Assembly: GCA_030624945.1 (NCBI GenBank)
Contig: JAUXJB010000002.1
Location: 1-22,002, forward strand
Length of the DNA: 22,002 bases
Direction: 5' to 3'
Source: Deltaproteobacteria bacterium
GTDB lineage: Bacteria > Myxococcota_A > UBA9160 > SZUA-336
The notes below the pieces were generated by a model. That model ran no database searches. It was not told the origin of the DNA and saw nothing but the letters and a program-made list of their open reading frames with translations. The position numbers and the translations under genes are program-made. Numbering within the stretch: the stretch's first letter is position 1; each line of letters begins with the position of its first letter. Of this stretch, positions 7,660-15,040 are shown in pieces.

Positions 7660-8139
7660 TTGCCGGTCGTGGGGAGGCGAGACGCAACGCTTGCGGTCCT
7701 GGCGCTCGTGCTGCTCGCGGGCTGCAGCGCTCCGGAGGCATCGCCCAAAGAGAAGATCCGCGCGCTGCTCACGGAAGTCGAGCGAGCTTCGCGCGACAAG
7801 GATCTCGGCGCCCTGCGCGACGTGATCTCCGAGCGCTACGCCGACTCCGCGGGCCGCGACAAGCGGGAGCTCGACGGGATTCTGACCGCCCAGTACCTGC
7901 GCAGGGGATCGGTCCACGTGCTGACCCGCATCCGCAGCCTCGAGTTTCCCCGGGCTGCGCACGCCGAAGCGAGCGTGCTGGCCGGCCTGGCCAGAACGCC
8001 GGTTCTGGACTTTGCCGATCTGCGTCGGCCTCAGGCAGACATCTACGTCTTCGACCTCGAGCTGGCAGAGGAGGACGACTCGCGCTGGCGCGTGATCCGG
8101 GCCCGCTGGCGCCCGGCACGTCCGGACGATCTCTACTGA
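7660..8139 (+). CDS. Small lipoprotein with NTF2/SnoaL-like domain
   Basis: A secreted, lipid-anchored protein of about 159 residues. A hydrophobic leader ends in a lipobox LLAGC with the modified cysteine at residue 22. The mature part (residues 28-155) starts with a helix VERASRDKDLGALRDVISERYAD and ends with paired strands (ADIYVFDLELAEED, SRWRVIRARWRPA), the pattern of NTF2-like cone folds. No catalytic residues can be assigned. The start is uncertain: TTG at 7660 and GTG at 7669 both keep the signal peptide, and neither has a strong Shine-Dalgarno. It converges with the thiolase gene, 10 nt away. Confidence 0.72.
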   Translation: MPVVGRRDATLAVLALVLLAGCSAPEASPKEKIRALLTEVERASRDKDLGALRDVISERYADSAGRDKRELDGILTAQYLRRGSVHVLTRIRSLEFPRAAHAEASVLAGLARTPVLDFADLRRPQADIYVFDLELAEEDDSRWRVIRARWRPARPDDLY

Positions 8140-8149
8140 CAGCTCGGAG

Positions 8150-9451
8150 CTAGTCGATCCGCTCGAGGATGGTCGAGATCCCCATGCCGGCGCCGATGCA
8201 CTGCGTGGCGAGGCCATACCGGGTTCCGCTGCGACGCAGCTCCCTGGCAACGGTCAGAACCAGGCGCGCGCCCGTCGCCCCCAGCGGATGACCGATTCCC
8301 AGAGAGCCGCCGTTCACGTTGACCTTCTCCTTGGCCAGCCCGAGGTCCCGGAGCGAGGGGATGACCTGAGCCGCAAAGGCCTCGTTGAACTCGACCCGGT
8401 CGATCTCGTCCGCCGTGATTCCCGCGTGTGCCAGCGCCCTGCGGGTGGCCGGGATGGGCCCCAGGCCCATCACCTGCGGTTTCACGCCCCCCACGCCCAT
8501 GCCCACGATACGCGCCAGCGGCTCGATGCCCAGCTCGAGCGCCCTCGCCTCACTCATGAGGAGCGCCGCGGAGACACCGTCGTTGGTCGGGCAGGAGTTG
8601 CCCGGCGTGATCCGAACCTCCTGGTTTCCGAAGCTCTGCACGCCCGGAATCGGGTTCAGCGCCGCCAGCTTCTCCACCGTCGTGGTCGGCCGAATGCACT
8701 CGTCGCGATCGAAGGTGATGGCCTTCCCGATCTCGCCTTCGATCCACTCGCCGTTCTCGTTGAAGACCGGCTCTTCGACCTCGAGCGGAACGATCTCGTC
8801 CTTGTAGATCCCGGCCTCGTAGGCGGCGTGCGCCTTCTGGTGACTCTTTGCGGAGTACTCGTCGAGCTCCTCGCGCGTGAGCCCGTAGCACTCGACCACG
8901 TTCTGCGCGGTCTGGGTCATGGCCGTGAGCGGCGGCGCGTTCAGAATGAAGTCCGGGAAGGGTACCGAGAAGTTCTGGTCGTGATCGGCCGCCATGCTGC
9001 GCTGAACCTCGTTCATCTCGAGCAGCCTCGGGTTCAGCTTGGTGATCCGCGTCTGCTCGACGCGGGGGCCGCCACCGAGTCCCCGACCCATGCGCTCGAT
9101 CCCCAGGGAGATGCCGCAGTCCATGGCTCCCACCATGATCGACGTCGCGATGCGGTGGATGGTCTCCATGCTGGAGCCACACTGGCGGTTCGAATTGAAG
9201 CTGCAGACCTCCAGCGGCAGCCCGGCCAGACGCACGACGGCACCGAGACCCAGGAACTCTCCCTCTCCGCTCACGTTCCCCAGGCCGACGTCCTCGATCA
9301 TGGCGTCCGTGACCTTGGGGTTCCGCTCCAGCAGGGCGCGCAGCACCGTCGCTCCGGCCTCGTCGAGGCGGGTGGCAACCAGCTTGCCCCGGGCGCCTCG
9401 GCCAAAAGCGGACCGCACCCCATCCACCAACACGGCGTTCCTGAGTTCCAT
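8150..9451 (-). CDS. Thiolase (acetyl-CoA C-acyltransferase)
   Basis: A 433-residue thiolase catalysing CoA-dependent cleavage of 3-ketoacyl-CoA, or the reverse condensation. The nucleophilic cysteine is Cys91 in NRQCGSSMETI. Asn356-Glu357-Ala358-Phe359 is the NEAF motif. His388 lies in GGSLGIGHPLGATGAR, and Cys418 in CIGAGMG, so the catalytic set is complete. At 433 residues it is longer than the usual biosynthetic thiolases (about 390) and nearer FadI/FadA-type degradative enzymes. GGAGGG at 9459-9464 with a 7-nt spacer supports the ATG. Transcription diverges from mrp. Confidence 0.92.
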   Translation of the reverse strand: MELRNAVLVDGVRSAFGRGARGKLVATRLDEAGATVLRALLERNPKVTDAMIEDVGLGNVSGEGEFLGLGAVVRLAGLPLEVCSFNSNRQCGSSMETIHRIATSIMVGAMDCGISLGIERMGRGLGGGPRVEQTRITKLNPRLLEMNEVQRSMAADHDQNFSVPFPDFILNAPPLTAMTQTAQNVVECYGLTREELDEYSAKSHQKAHAAYEAGIYKDEIVPLEVEEPVFNENGEWIEGEIGKAITFDRDECIRPTTTVEKLAALNPIPGVQSFGNQEVRITPGNSCPTNDGVSAALLMSEARALELGIEPLARIVGMGVGGVKPQVMGLGPIPATRRALAHAGITADEIDRVEFNEAFAAQVIPSLRDLGLAKEKVNVNGGSLGIGHPLGATGARLVLTVARELRRSGTRYGLATQCIGAGMGISTILERID

Positions 9452-9549
9452 GCCCGTACCCTCCGTTGTCTGGGACCTACCCGGCTATTCTCGCGGTCCG
9501 GGCCGCGTTGTCCACGCTTCCGGGGGCTGGAAGAGATCCGCCCGGAATC

Positions 9550-9577
9550 TTGACGGATTAGTATATTTTGATATGTG
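9550..9577 (+). promoter_or_regulatory. A/T-rich patch with possible promoter upstream of mrp
   Basis: TTGACG at 9550-9555 matches 5 of 6 bases of the -35 consensus and is followed by an unusually A/T-rich run (ATTAGTATATTTTGATATG) in otherwise G+C-rich DNA. The best -10 at normal spacing is poor (TATGTG, 16-nt spacer), while TATATT is too close. It is probably a promoter or regulator site for the mrp operon, but the exact boxes are uncertain. Confidence 0.35.
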
Positions 9578-9603
9578 TCGAGCGCATCGCCACGGGAGCC
9601 CGT

Positions 9604-10701
9604 ATGAGCAGCGTAAGCGAGGCCGAGGTCCTGAACGCCCTCCGCCCCATCGAGGATCCGGACTTCAAACGCTCCATCGTCGATCTGGGGTTCGTGAAGA
9701 ACATCGTGATCGAAGGCCCGCGCGTGGCGTTCTCGATCGAGCTCACGACGCCCGCGTGTCCGGTAAAGGCGCAGTTCCAGGAGGCGGCGCGCGCCGCGGT
9801 CGTCGCGCTTGACGGGGTCGAGCGGGTCGAGGTCACGATGACCGCGAACACGCGCGGGACGAGCCACAAGGACAAGCCCGAGGGGCTCGAGCAGGTGCGG
9901 AACACCGTGGCGGTGGCCAGCGGAAAGGGCGGCGTCGGAAAGTCGACCATCGCCGTGAACCTGGCGCTGGCGCTCGCGGAGAGCGGTGCGCGGGTGGGGC
10001 TCCTGGACTGCGACATCTACGGCCCGTCCATCCCGCTCATGCTCGGGATCTCGGGAAGACCGCAGATCACGGAGGAGAAGAAGATCCTGCCGCTCCACAG
10101 CTACGGGCTCGAGCTGATGTCGATCGGCTTCCTGGCAGGCGAGAACACCCCGGTCATCTGGCGCGGGCCGATGGTCCACGGGATCATCCGCCAGTTCCTC
10201 GGGGACGTCCGCTGGGGTGAGCTGGACTACCTCGTACTCGATCTCCCCCCCGGAACCGGCGACGCCGTGTTGACGCTAACCCAGAGCGCTCCGCTGGCCG
10301 GCGCGTTGATCGTGACCACCCCGCAGGAGGTTTCCTTGATCGACGCGCGCAAGGGCCTGCAGATGTTCCAGCGGGTGAACGTCCCGGTGCTCGGGATCGT
10401 CGAGAACATGAGCTACTTCGTCTGCGACGGCTGCGACAAGCGCCACGCCCTCTTCGGGGAGGGCGGCGCGGAACGCGCCGCGCAGGAGCTCGACACGGAG
10501 GTCCTGGCGCATATACCCTTCGAGGCGGACGTGGTCGCGGCGGGTGACGCGGGCAAGCCGACACTGATCGCCCAGCCGGACTCCCTCGTCGCAATGGCGA
10601 TTCGCGAGCTGGCCGGACGCGTAGCCCGCAAGCTGTCGCTACTCAACGCGGAGGCGCCGCCGGTGCTGGACACGAACATCCAATGGGTGAATACGCAGTG
10701 A
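9604..10701 (+). CDS. mrp: Mrp/ApbC (NBP35-type) Fe-S cluster carrier P-loop ATPase
   Basis: A 365-residue cytoplasmic ATPase that binds and transfers iron-sulfur clusters. Residues 5-80 form an N-terminal MIP18/DUF59 domain (LRPIEDPDFKRSIVDLGFV, TTPACPVKAQF). The deviant Walker A motif with two lysines is SGKGGVGKST at 106-115. The Walker B-like strand is DYLVLDLPPGTGD (208-220), and the cluster-binding CxxC is Cys274/Cys277. I chose ATG 9604 over an in-frame upstream ATG (9568) because GGGAG at 9594-9598 is well placed and the extra 12 residues match nothing. The cupin gene overlaps its stop. ApbC is classically tied to thiamine synthesis through Fe-S enzymes, and thiD lies two genes downstream. 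Confidence 0.93.
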   Translation: MSSVSEAEVLNALRPIEDPDFKRSIVDLGFVKNIVIEGPRVAFSIELTTPACPVKAQFQEAARAAVVALDGVERVEVTMTANTRGTSHKDKPEGLEQVRNTVAVASGKGGVGKSTIAVNLALALAESGARVGLLDCDIYGPSIPLMLGISGRPQITEEKKILPLHSYGLELMSIGFLAGENTPVIWRGPMVHGIIRQFLGDVRWGELDYLVLDLPPGTGDAVLTLTQSAPLAGALIVTTPQEVSLIDARKGLQMFQRVNVPVLGIVENMSYFVCDGCDKRHALFGEGGAERAAQELDTEVLAHIPFEADVVAAGDAGKPTLIAQPDSLVAMAIRELAGRVARKLSLLNAEAPPVLDTNIQWVNTQ

Positions 10702-11027
10702 AGGTCGTCCGCTGGGACGAGCAGGCCAGGCGCTTCGCGCCGGAGAAGATGCAGAAGGTGGGCCTGTTCGCCTCGGAGCGCTTCTTCCTCGACCTCTACT
10801 GCCTGGAGCCGGGGCAGTTCCAGAAGACGCACGCCCACGCGGGTTCCGACAAGGTCTACCTCGTGACGGAGGGTCGCGGGCGCTTCCAGATCGGGGAGGA
10901 GAGCAAGACGCTGGTGGCCGGCGAGGCGGTCATGGCGACCCCGGGGGAGGTACACGGAATCGCGAACGATTCGGGCGAACGCCTGGTGGTTCTGACGCTG
11001 ATGGCCCCGCCGCCCACGTCGGGGTAG
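10683..11027 (+). CDS. Small single-domain cupin
   Basis: A single cupin barrel of 114 residues (109 if GTG at 10698 is used). Motif 1 is QKTHAHAGSDKVYLVTEGRG with His50 and His52. The usual glutamate ligand position is occupied by a D-K pair (56-57). Motif 2 is PGEVHGIAND with His91. Three histidines could hold a metal, but the incomplete first motif makes activity uncertain. The ATG at 10683 overlaps mrp by 19 nt without a Shine-Dalgarno. GTG at 10698 forms a GTGA start/stop overlap and has GGGTGA upstream, so it may be the true start. thiD starts 1 nt after its stop. Function is unknown; cupins of this size include isomerases, dioxygenases and sensors. Confidence 0.78.
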   Translation: MGEYAVKVVRWDEQARRFAPEKMQKVGLFASERFFLDLYCLEPGQFQKTHAHAGSDKVYLVTEGRGRFQIGEESKTLVAGEAVMATPGEVHGIANDSGERLVVLTLMAPPPTSG

Positions 11028-11028
11028 C

Positions 11029-11787
11029 GTGCAAAGCGCGCTCGCGATCGCCGGCTCGGATCCCACGGGGGGAGCCGGAATCCAGCTGGACCTGCAGGTC
11101 TTCGCGTTCCACGGGGTGCACGGAATGGCGGTTCCCACCGCCCTCACGGTGCAGACGACCGCCGGCGTCCTGCGTACGCTGCCCGTCTTTCCCAACGTGG
11201 TCGGCGAGCAGCTCACCGCCCTGTTCGACGACATCCGCCCCGACGCGATCAAGATCGGCATGCTCGCCACCGACGACGTGCTGCTGCGCGTGATCGGGGT
11301 ACTCGAGCGCATTGACGTGCCGCGGGTCGTCGATCCGGTCCTGCAGGCCTCCGACGGCTCGTTCCTGCTGGAGCGACGGGCGCTCGGGAACCTCGTCGAC
11401 CGCGTGATCCACGGCGCAGCACTGGTCACGCCGAACCGGAGCGAGGCCGAGGTCCTGACCGGGACCTCCGACCCGGAGGAGGCAGCTCGCGTGCTCCTCG
11501 ATCTGGGCGCGCGCGCAGCCCTGATCAAGGGAGGTCACGCCGACGGTTCGGCCGACGACTTTCTACTGACGAAGCAGAGCGGCTGCTGGCTGCGCGGGAA
11601 GCGCGTCGAGGGCGGGGCCGTTCACGGAACCGGCTGCGCCCTCTCCTCCTCGATCGCCGCCCGTATCGCTCGAGGCGAGGAGCTCGAGCTTGCCGTCCGG
11701 GGAGCGAAGCGCTGGCTGCACGACGCGATATCCGGGGCGGAGCAGCTCGGCAAGGGGCAGCTGCACTTGCACCTGCACCCGGGCTAA
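11029..11787 (+). CDS. thiD: Hydroxymethylpyrimidine/phosphomethylpyrimidine kinase
   Basis: A 252-residue ribokinase-fold kinase that phosphorylates HMP and HMP-P to HMP-PP for thiamine diphosphate synthesis. The start is typical: ALAIAGSDPTGGAGIQLDLQ (4-23). VVDPVLQASDG is at 100-110. The anion-hole motif with catalytic cysteine is GTGCALSSSIA (Cys203). Single-domain length excludes a ThiD-ThiE or ThiD-ThiN fusion. GTG at 11029 follows the cupin stop by 1 nt, implying coupled translation. No other thi gene or TPP riboswitch is visible in the window. Pyridoxal kinase is the main alternative for this fold, but the sequence fits ThiD better. Confidence 0.9.
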   Translation: MQSALAIAGSDPTGGAGIQLDLQVFAFHGVHGMAVPTALTVQTTAGVLRTLPVFPNVVGEQLTALFDDIRPDAIKIGMLATDDVLLRVIGVLERIDVPRVVDPVLQASDGSFLLERRALGNLVDRVIHGAALVTPNRSEAEVLTGTSDPEEAARVLLDLGARAALIKGGHADGSADDFLLTKQSGCWLRGKRVEGGAVHGTGCALSSSIAARIARGEELELAVRGAKRWLHDAISGAEQLGKGQLHLHLHPG

Positions 11788-11796
11788 CCTAGGGGC

Positions 11797-12996
11797 ATGG
11801 ATCTTCGGTACAGCGAGGAGTACGAGGGGTTCCGCGCGGAGGTGAAGGCATTTCTCGCGGACAACTGGCCCCCGAAAGGCGAGGAGTCCCAGCGGAGCCA
11901 GGACGAGCAGCAGGCCCGCTTCCGCGGCCTCGCCATCGAACGCGGCTACCTCGCGCGCGCGATTCCGAGAGAGTACGGTGGCTCCGAGCAGCCGCCTGAC
12001 GTGCTCCGGGGGGCGATCATCCGCGAGGAGTTCGGCCGGGCGGGCGCCCCCCAGGACCCGCACCCCCCGACGGCCCAGCTCATCCCGACGCTCCTCGAGC
12101 ACGGTACCGAGGCGCTGAAGCAGCGCTACCTGCCTCCGACGCTGCGAGGGGACCTGGTCTGGTGCCAGGGCTACAGCGAGCCGGGCTCCGGCAGCGACCT
12201 GGCGTCGGTCCAGACGCGGGCCGAGCGGGTGGGTGACGAGTGGGTGATAAACGGCCAGAAGATCTGGACGACGGGGGCCCACCAGGCGGACATGATCTAC
12301 CTGCTCTGTCGCACCGAACCCGATGCGGGCAAGCACGCCGGCATCTCGTACCTGCTCCTCGACATGAATCAGCCCGGCGTCGACGTGCGGCCGCTCAAGC
12401 AGATGAGCGGGGACGCACACTTCAACGAGGTCTTCTTCGACGACGCCCGCACGCCGGCCGATCACATCGTGGGCAAGCGCGGCGAGGGCTGGATCGTGTC
12501 GCGCTCGACGCTCCAGCATGAGCGCAACGCGGCCGGCCGCGTTGCGGAAGTGCGCGGTCCGTTCGAGGAGCTCGTGCGGCTAGCGCAGAAGAGCGTCCGC
12601 AACGGAGGCCCGGCGATTGCGGACCCGAACGTTCGCCAGCGCATTGCCGAGATCGAGGGCTACGTCGCGTCCCACGAGTACTCGGCCTACCGCCAGCTCA
12701 CCTGCGATGCGCGCGGAGAGAGCCCCGGGCCCGTCGCCACCATGAACAAGCTCGCGAAGACGGATGTCTGCCTGATGATGGCGAAGCTTGCCTTCGATCT
12801 GCTCGGAGACGAAGGACTGTCTGCGCCGGTCTCGAGCCGGGATGGCCCGCCGACGGACAGCCGCACCTGGATCTACGAGTACATGAACTCGATCGCGCAA
12901 ACGATCGGAGCAGGAACCTCCAACATCCAGCGCAACATCATCGGGGAGCGCGGTCTCGGACTCCCGCGCGACTTCGCCGCCCAAAAGAACCGCTAG
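11797..12996 (+). CDS. Acyl-CoA dehydrogenase
   Basis: A 399-residue FAD-dependent acyl-CoA dehydrogenase that introduces the 2,3 double bond of an acyl-CoA. The FAD/substrate signature is QGYSEPGSGSDLAS (124-137), followed by INGQKIWTTGAHQADMIYLL. The C-terminal AGTSNIQRNIIGERGLGLP (372-390) is the second signature. The residue before Gly-Thr, which is the catalytic Glu in MCAD/SCAD types, is Ala372. Glu242 in STLQHERNAAG aligns by eye with the alternative base used in isovaleryl-CoA and long-chain dehydrogenases. It follows thiD by 9 nt and ends the mrp operon. The start has only a weak upstream AGGGG. Confidence 0.9.
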   Translation: MDLRYSEEYEGFRAEVKAFLADNWPPKGEESQRSQDEQQARFRGLAIERGYLARAIPREYGGSEQPPDVLRGAIIREEFGRAGAPQDPHPPTAQLIPTLLEHGTEALKQRYLPPTLRGDLVWCQGYSEPGSGSDLASVQTRAERVGDEWVINGQKIWTTGAHQADMIYLLCRTEPDAGKHAGISYLLLDMNQPGVDVRPLKQMSGDAHFNEVFFDDARTPADHIVGKRGEGWIVSRSTLQHERNAAGRVAEVRGPFEELVRLAQKSVRNGGPAIADPNVRQRIAEIEGYVASHEYSAYRQLTCDARGESPGPVATMNKLAKTDVCLMMAKLAFDLLGDEGLSAPVSSRDGPPTDSRTWIYEYMNSIAQTIGAGTSNIQRNIIGERGLGLPRDFAAQKNR

Positions 12997-13025
12997 TGTC
13001 CTGTTCCGGGAGTGCGCTCGCATCT

Positions 13026-13038
13026 CCCACCAGGTGGG
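13026..13038. terminator. Small hairpin between convergent operons
   Basis: CCCAC-CAG-GTGGG forms a 5-bp stem with a 3-nt loop. It lies immediately after the efp stop and 29 nt after the acyl-CoA dehydrogenase stop. The symmetry would serve either direction, but no T-run follows on either strand, so it is at best a weak or Rho-assisted terminator. Confidence 0.25.
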
Positions 13039-13605
13039 CTACTTGCAGCGCTCCACGTAGCGGAGCTCTCCCGGATCCACGCGGATTCGATCGCCCGCCT
13101 CGATGAAGGGCGGCACTTGCAGGCTGACCCCGTTCTCGAGCACGGCGGGCTTCGTCGACTTGGCGGCGGTCTGGCCCCTCACGACGGGCTCCGCCTCGCG
13201 CACGCCGACCTCCACGGTCTTGGGGAGCTGGACGCCAATCGGGTTGCCGTCGAGCAGCTCCACGTGGATGCGCATGCCCTCTGAAAGCCAGGGACTCGCC
13301 TCGCCCAGCGTCTCCTTGGAGAGGCTGAGCTGCTCGTAGCTCTCGGTGTCCATGAAGACGGCCGTCTCGGGCTCCGAGTAGAGATACTCCATCTCGCGGG
13401 CCTCGACGTGTGCCCGCTCGACGAGCTCCGCGGCGGAGAACCTCACCTCGCGTTGACTGCCGTCGAGCAGGTTGCGCAGCTTGGTCTGGACGAAGGCGCG
13501 CTTGTTCCCGGGTGTGCGGTGCTCGAACTTGAGCACCCGGTAGGGGATGCCCTCGTAGATGATGGGCGTTCCGCGCCTGAGACTATTTGCCTGGATGTCT
13601 GCCAT
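13039..13605 (-). CDS. efp: Elongation factor P
   Basis: A 188-residue, three-domain translation factor that rescues ribosomes stalled at polyproline stretches. Domain I (1-65) carries the peptidyl-transferase-facing loop HRTPGNKRAFVQTKLRNL, domain II is at about 66-128, and the C-terminal OB domain ends in IRVDPGELRYVERCK. Length is standard. In ungapped alignment with E. coli EF-P (KPGKGQAF, Lys34), position 34 here is Asn, with Lys35-Arg36 beside it. This makes EpmA/EpmB beta-lysylation or EarP rhamnosylation at the classical positions doubtful. The ATG lies 1 nt after the mpl stop, at the end of the rpsF operon. No modification enzyme gene is visible in the window. Confidence 0.93.
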   Translation of the reverse strand: MADIQANSLRRGTPIIYEGIPYRVLKFEHRTPGNKRAFVQTKLRNLLDGSQREVRFSAAELVERAHVEAREMEYLYSEPETAVFMDTESYEQLSLSKETLGEASPWLSEGMRIHVELLDGNPIGVQLPKTVEVGVREAEPVVRGQTAAKSTKPAVLENGVSLQVPPFIEAGDRIRVDPGELRYVERCK

Positions 13606-13606
13606 A

Positions 13607-15040
13607 TCAGGAGCTCTGTTTCAGCCGGGCGAGCAGGCGGTCCCAGATCCCTCCGAAGCCTCCGTTCGACATGATCAGGGCCACGTCGGAGCCCGTCCGG
13701 GAACGCGCCAGATGATCGATGATCTCGTCGACCTCGGGCAGATATTTCGCTTCGAGGCCGCGCTCCGCAAGCTCGGAGACGACCCACTCCGGCCGCAGTC
13801 GCTCCTCTTCCGGAATCTGCTCCGGTCGGAACACCCGGGCCAGGATGACGGCATCCGCTCCGCTGAGCGCCTCGACAAGCTCCGCCTCGAAGTAACGGCG
13901 GCGGCTCGTGTTCGTGCGCGGCTCGAAGACGGCCCAGAGCTTGCGGTCCGGATGGCTCGCTCGTGTGGCGGCGATCGTCTCGCGCACGGCGGTCGGGTGG
14001 TGGGCAAAGTCGTCGATCACGGCAAAGCCGTTCTCGTCGCCGCGCAGCTCCTGGCGCCGGCGCACACCTTGAAACTCTTCCAACGCCTCGGCCGAGCGCC
14101 CCGGGTCCACTCCCAGGGAGTCGCACACCGCCACGGCACCGAGAGCGTTCTCCACGTTGTGTCGTCCGTGCAATGGAAGATGGATCCGGGACATCCGCCG
14201 CTCTCCCTTCCAGAGCGTGAAGTCCGTCCCCTCCTCGTCGAACGCGACATCGCTCACGCGCCAGAGAGCCGGCTCGCGAAAGCCGTATCCTTCCACCCGG
14301 GCGCGGGCAACCTCCAGCACGTCGCGCACACTCTGGGAATCACTGGCGGCGATGATCCGCCCCCTCTCGGGCACGGTTGCTATGAGCTTGCGGAACTCCG
14401 CCTGGATATCCGCGAGCGACGCGTAGATGTCGGCGTGGTCGAACTCGCACGAGGTCAGGAGTACGGTGCGCGCGCCGTAGTGCAGGAACTTGGGCGTCTT
14501 GTCGAAGAACGCCGTGTCGTACTCGTCGCCCTCGATCACGAAGTGCTCGCCACGGCCGAGCCGGATACTCCCACCCAGATTCCGCGCCACACCACCCACC
14601 AGCACGCTCGGATCCACGCCGGCATGCGTCAGGATCCACCCGATCATGCTGGTCGCCGTGGTCTTGCCGTGCGTGCCCGTCACGACGACGCTGTGCTTGC
14701 CGCGCATGAAGAAGAACTGCACGGCGTCGGGAAACGAGATGTACGGAAGACCGCTGTCGATCGCGGCGCGCGCCTCCGGGTTGTCTTTGCGCACGCTGTT
14801 GCCGATCACGACGAGGTCCGGGGACTCGCGCAGCACGTGGTCTGCCACGTAGCCCTTCTGTACCTCGATGGACGCGTCCCGCAGCTGATCGCTCATGGGG
14901 GGGTAGATATCCTGGTCGCTTCCGCTGACCCGGAAGCCCCGGTCCGCCAGCATGCAGGCGAGCGAGCCCATACCCGTTCCGGCCACCGCGACCAGGTGGA
15001 CGTGGCGGATCGCCTCGAGCGGCGGCAGCTCAGGCGGCAA
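13607..15040 (-). CDS. mpl: UDP-N-acetylmuramate:L-Ala-gamma-D-Glu-meso-DAP ligase (murein tripeptide ligase)
   Basis: A 477-residue Mur-ligase family enzyme that re-attaches recycled murein tripeptide to UDP-MurNAc. The N-terminal nucleotide-binding motif is VAVAGTGMGSLACML (17-31). The ATP loop is TGTHGKTT (121-128). The stretch EGDEYDTAFFD (170-180) is characteristic of Mpl rather than MurC. The central and C-terminal domains contain LHGRHNVENALGA and DDFAHHPTAV. Size fits Mpl (about 450-480). It overlaps the upstream serine hydrolase gene by 11 nt and is followed by efp after 1 nt. The LD-carboxypeptidase two genes upstream would make its tripeptide substrate. Confidence 0.92.
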   Translation of the reverse strand: MPPELPPLEAIRHVHLVAVAGTGMGSLACMLADRGFRVSGSDQDIYPPMSDQLRDASIEVQKGYVADHVLRESPDLVVIGNSVRKDNPEARAAIDSGLPYISFPDAVQFFFMRGKHSVVVTGTHGKTTATSMIGWILTHAGVDPSVLVGGVARNLGGSIRLGRGEHFVIEGDEYDTAFFDKTPKFLHYGARTVLLTSCEFDHADIYASLADIQAEFRKLIATVPERGRIIAASDSQSVRDVLEVARARVEGYGFREPALWRVSDVAFDEEGTDFTLWKGERRMSRIHLPLHGRHNVENALGAVAVCDSLGVDPGRSAEALEEFQGVRRRQELRGDENGFAVIDDFAHHPTAVRETIAATRASHPDRKLWAVFEPRTNTSRRRYFEAELVEALSGADAVILARVFRPEQIPEEERLRPEWVVSELAERGLEAKYLPEVDEIIDHLARSRTGSDVALIMSNGGFGGIWDRLLARLKQSS

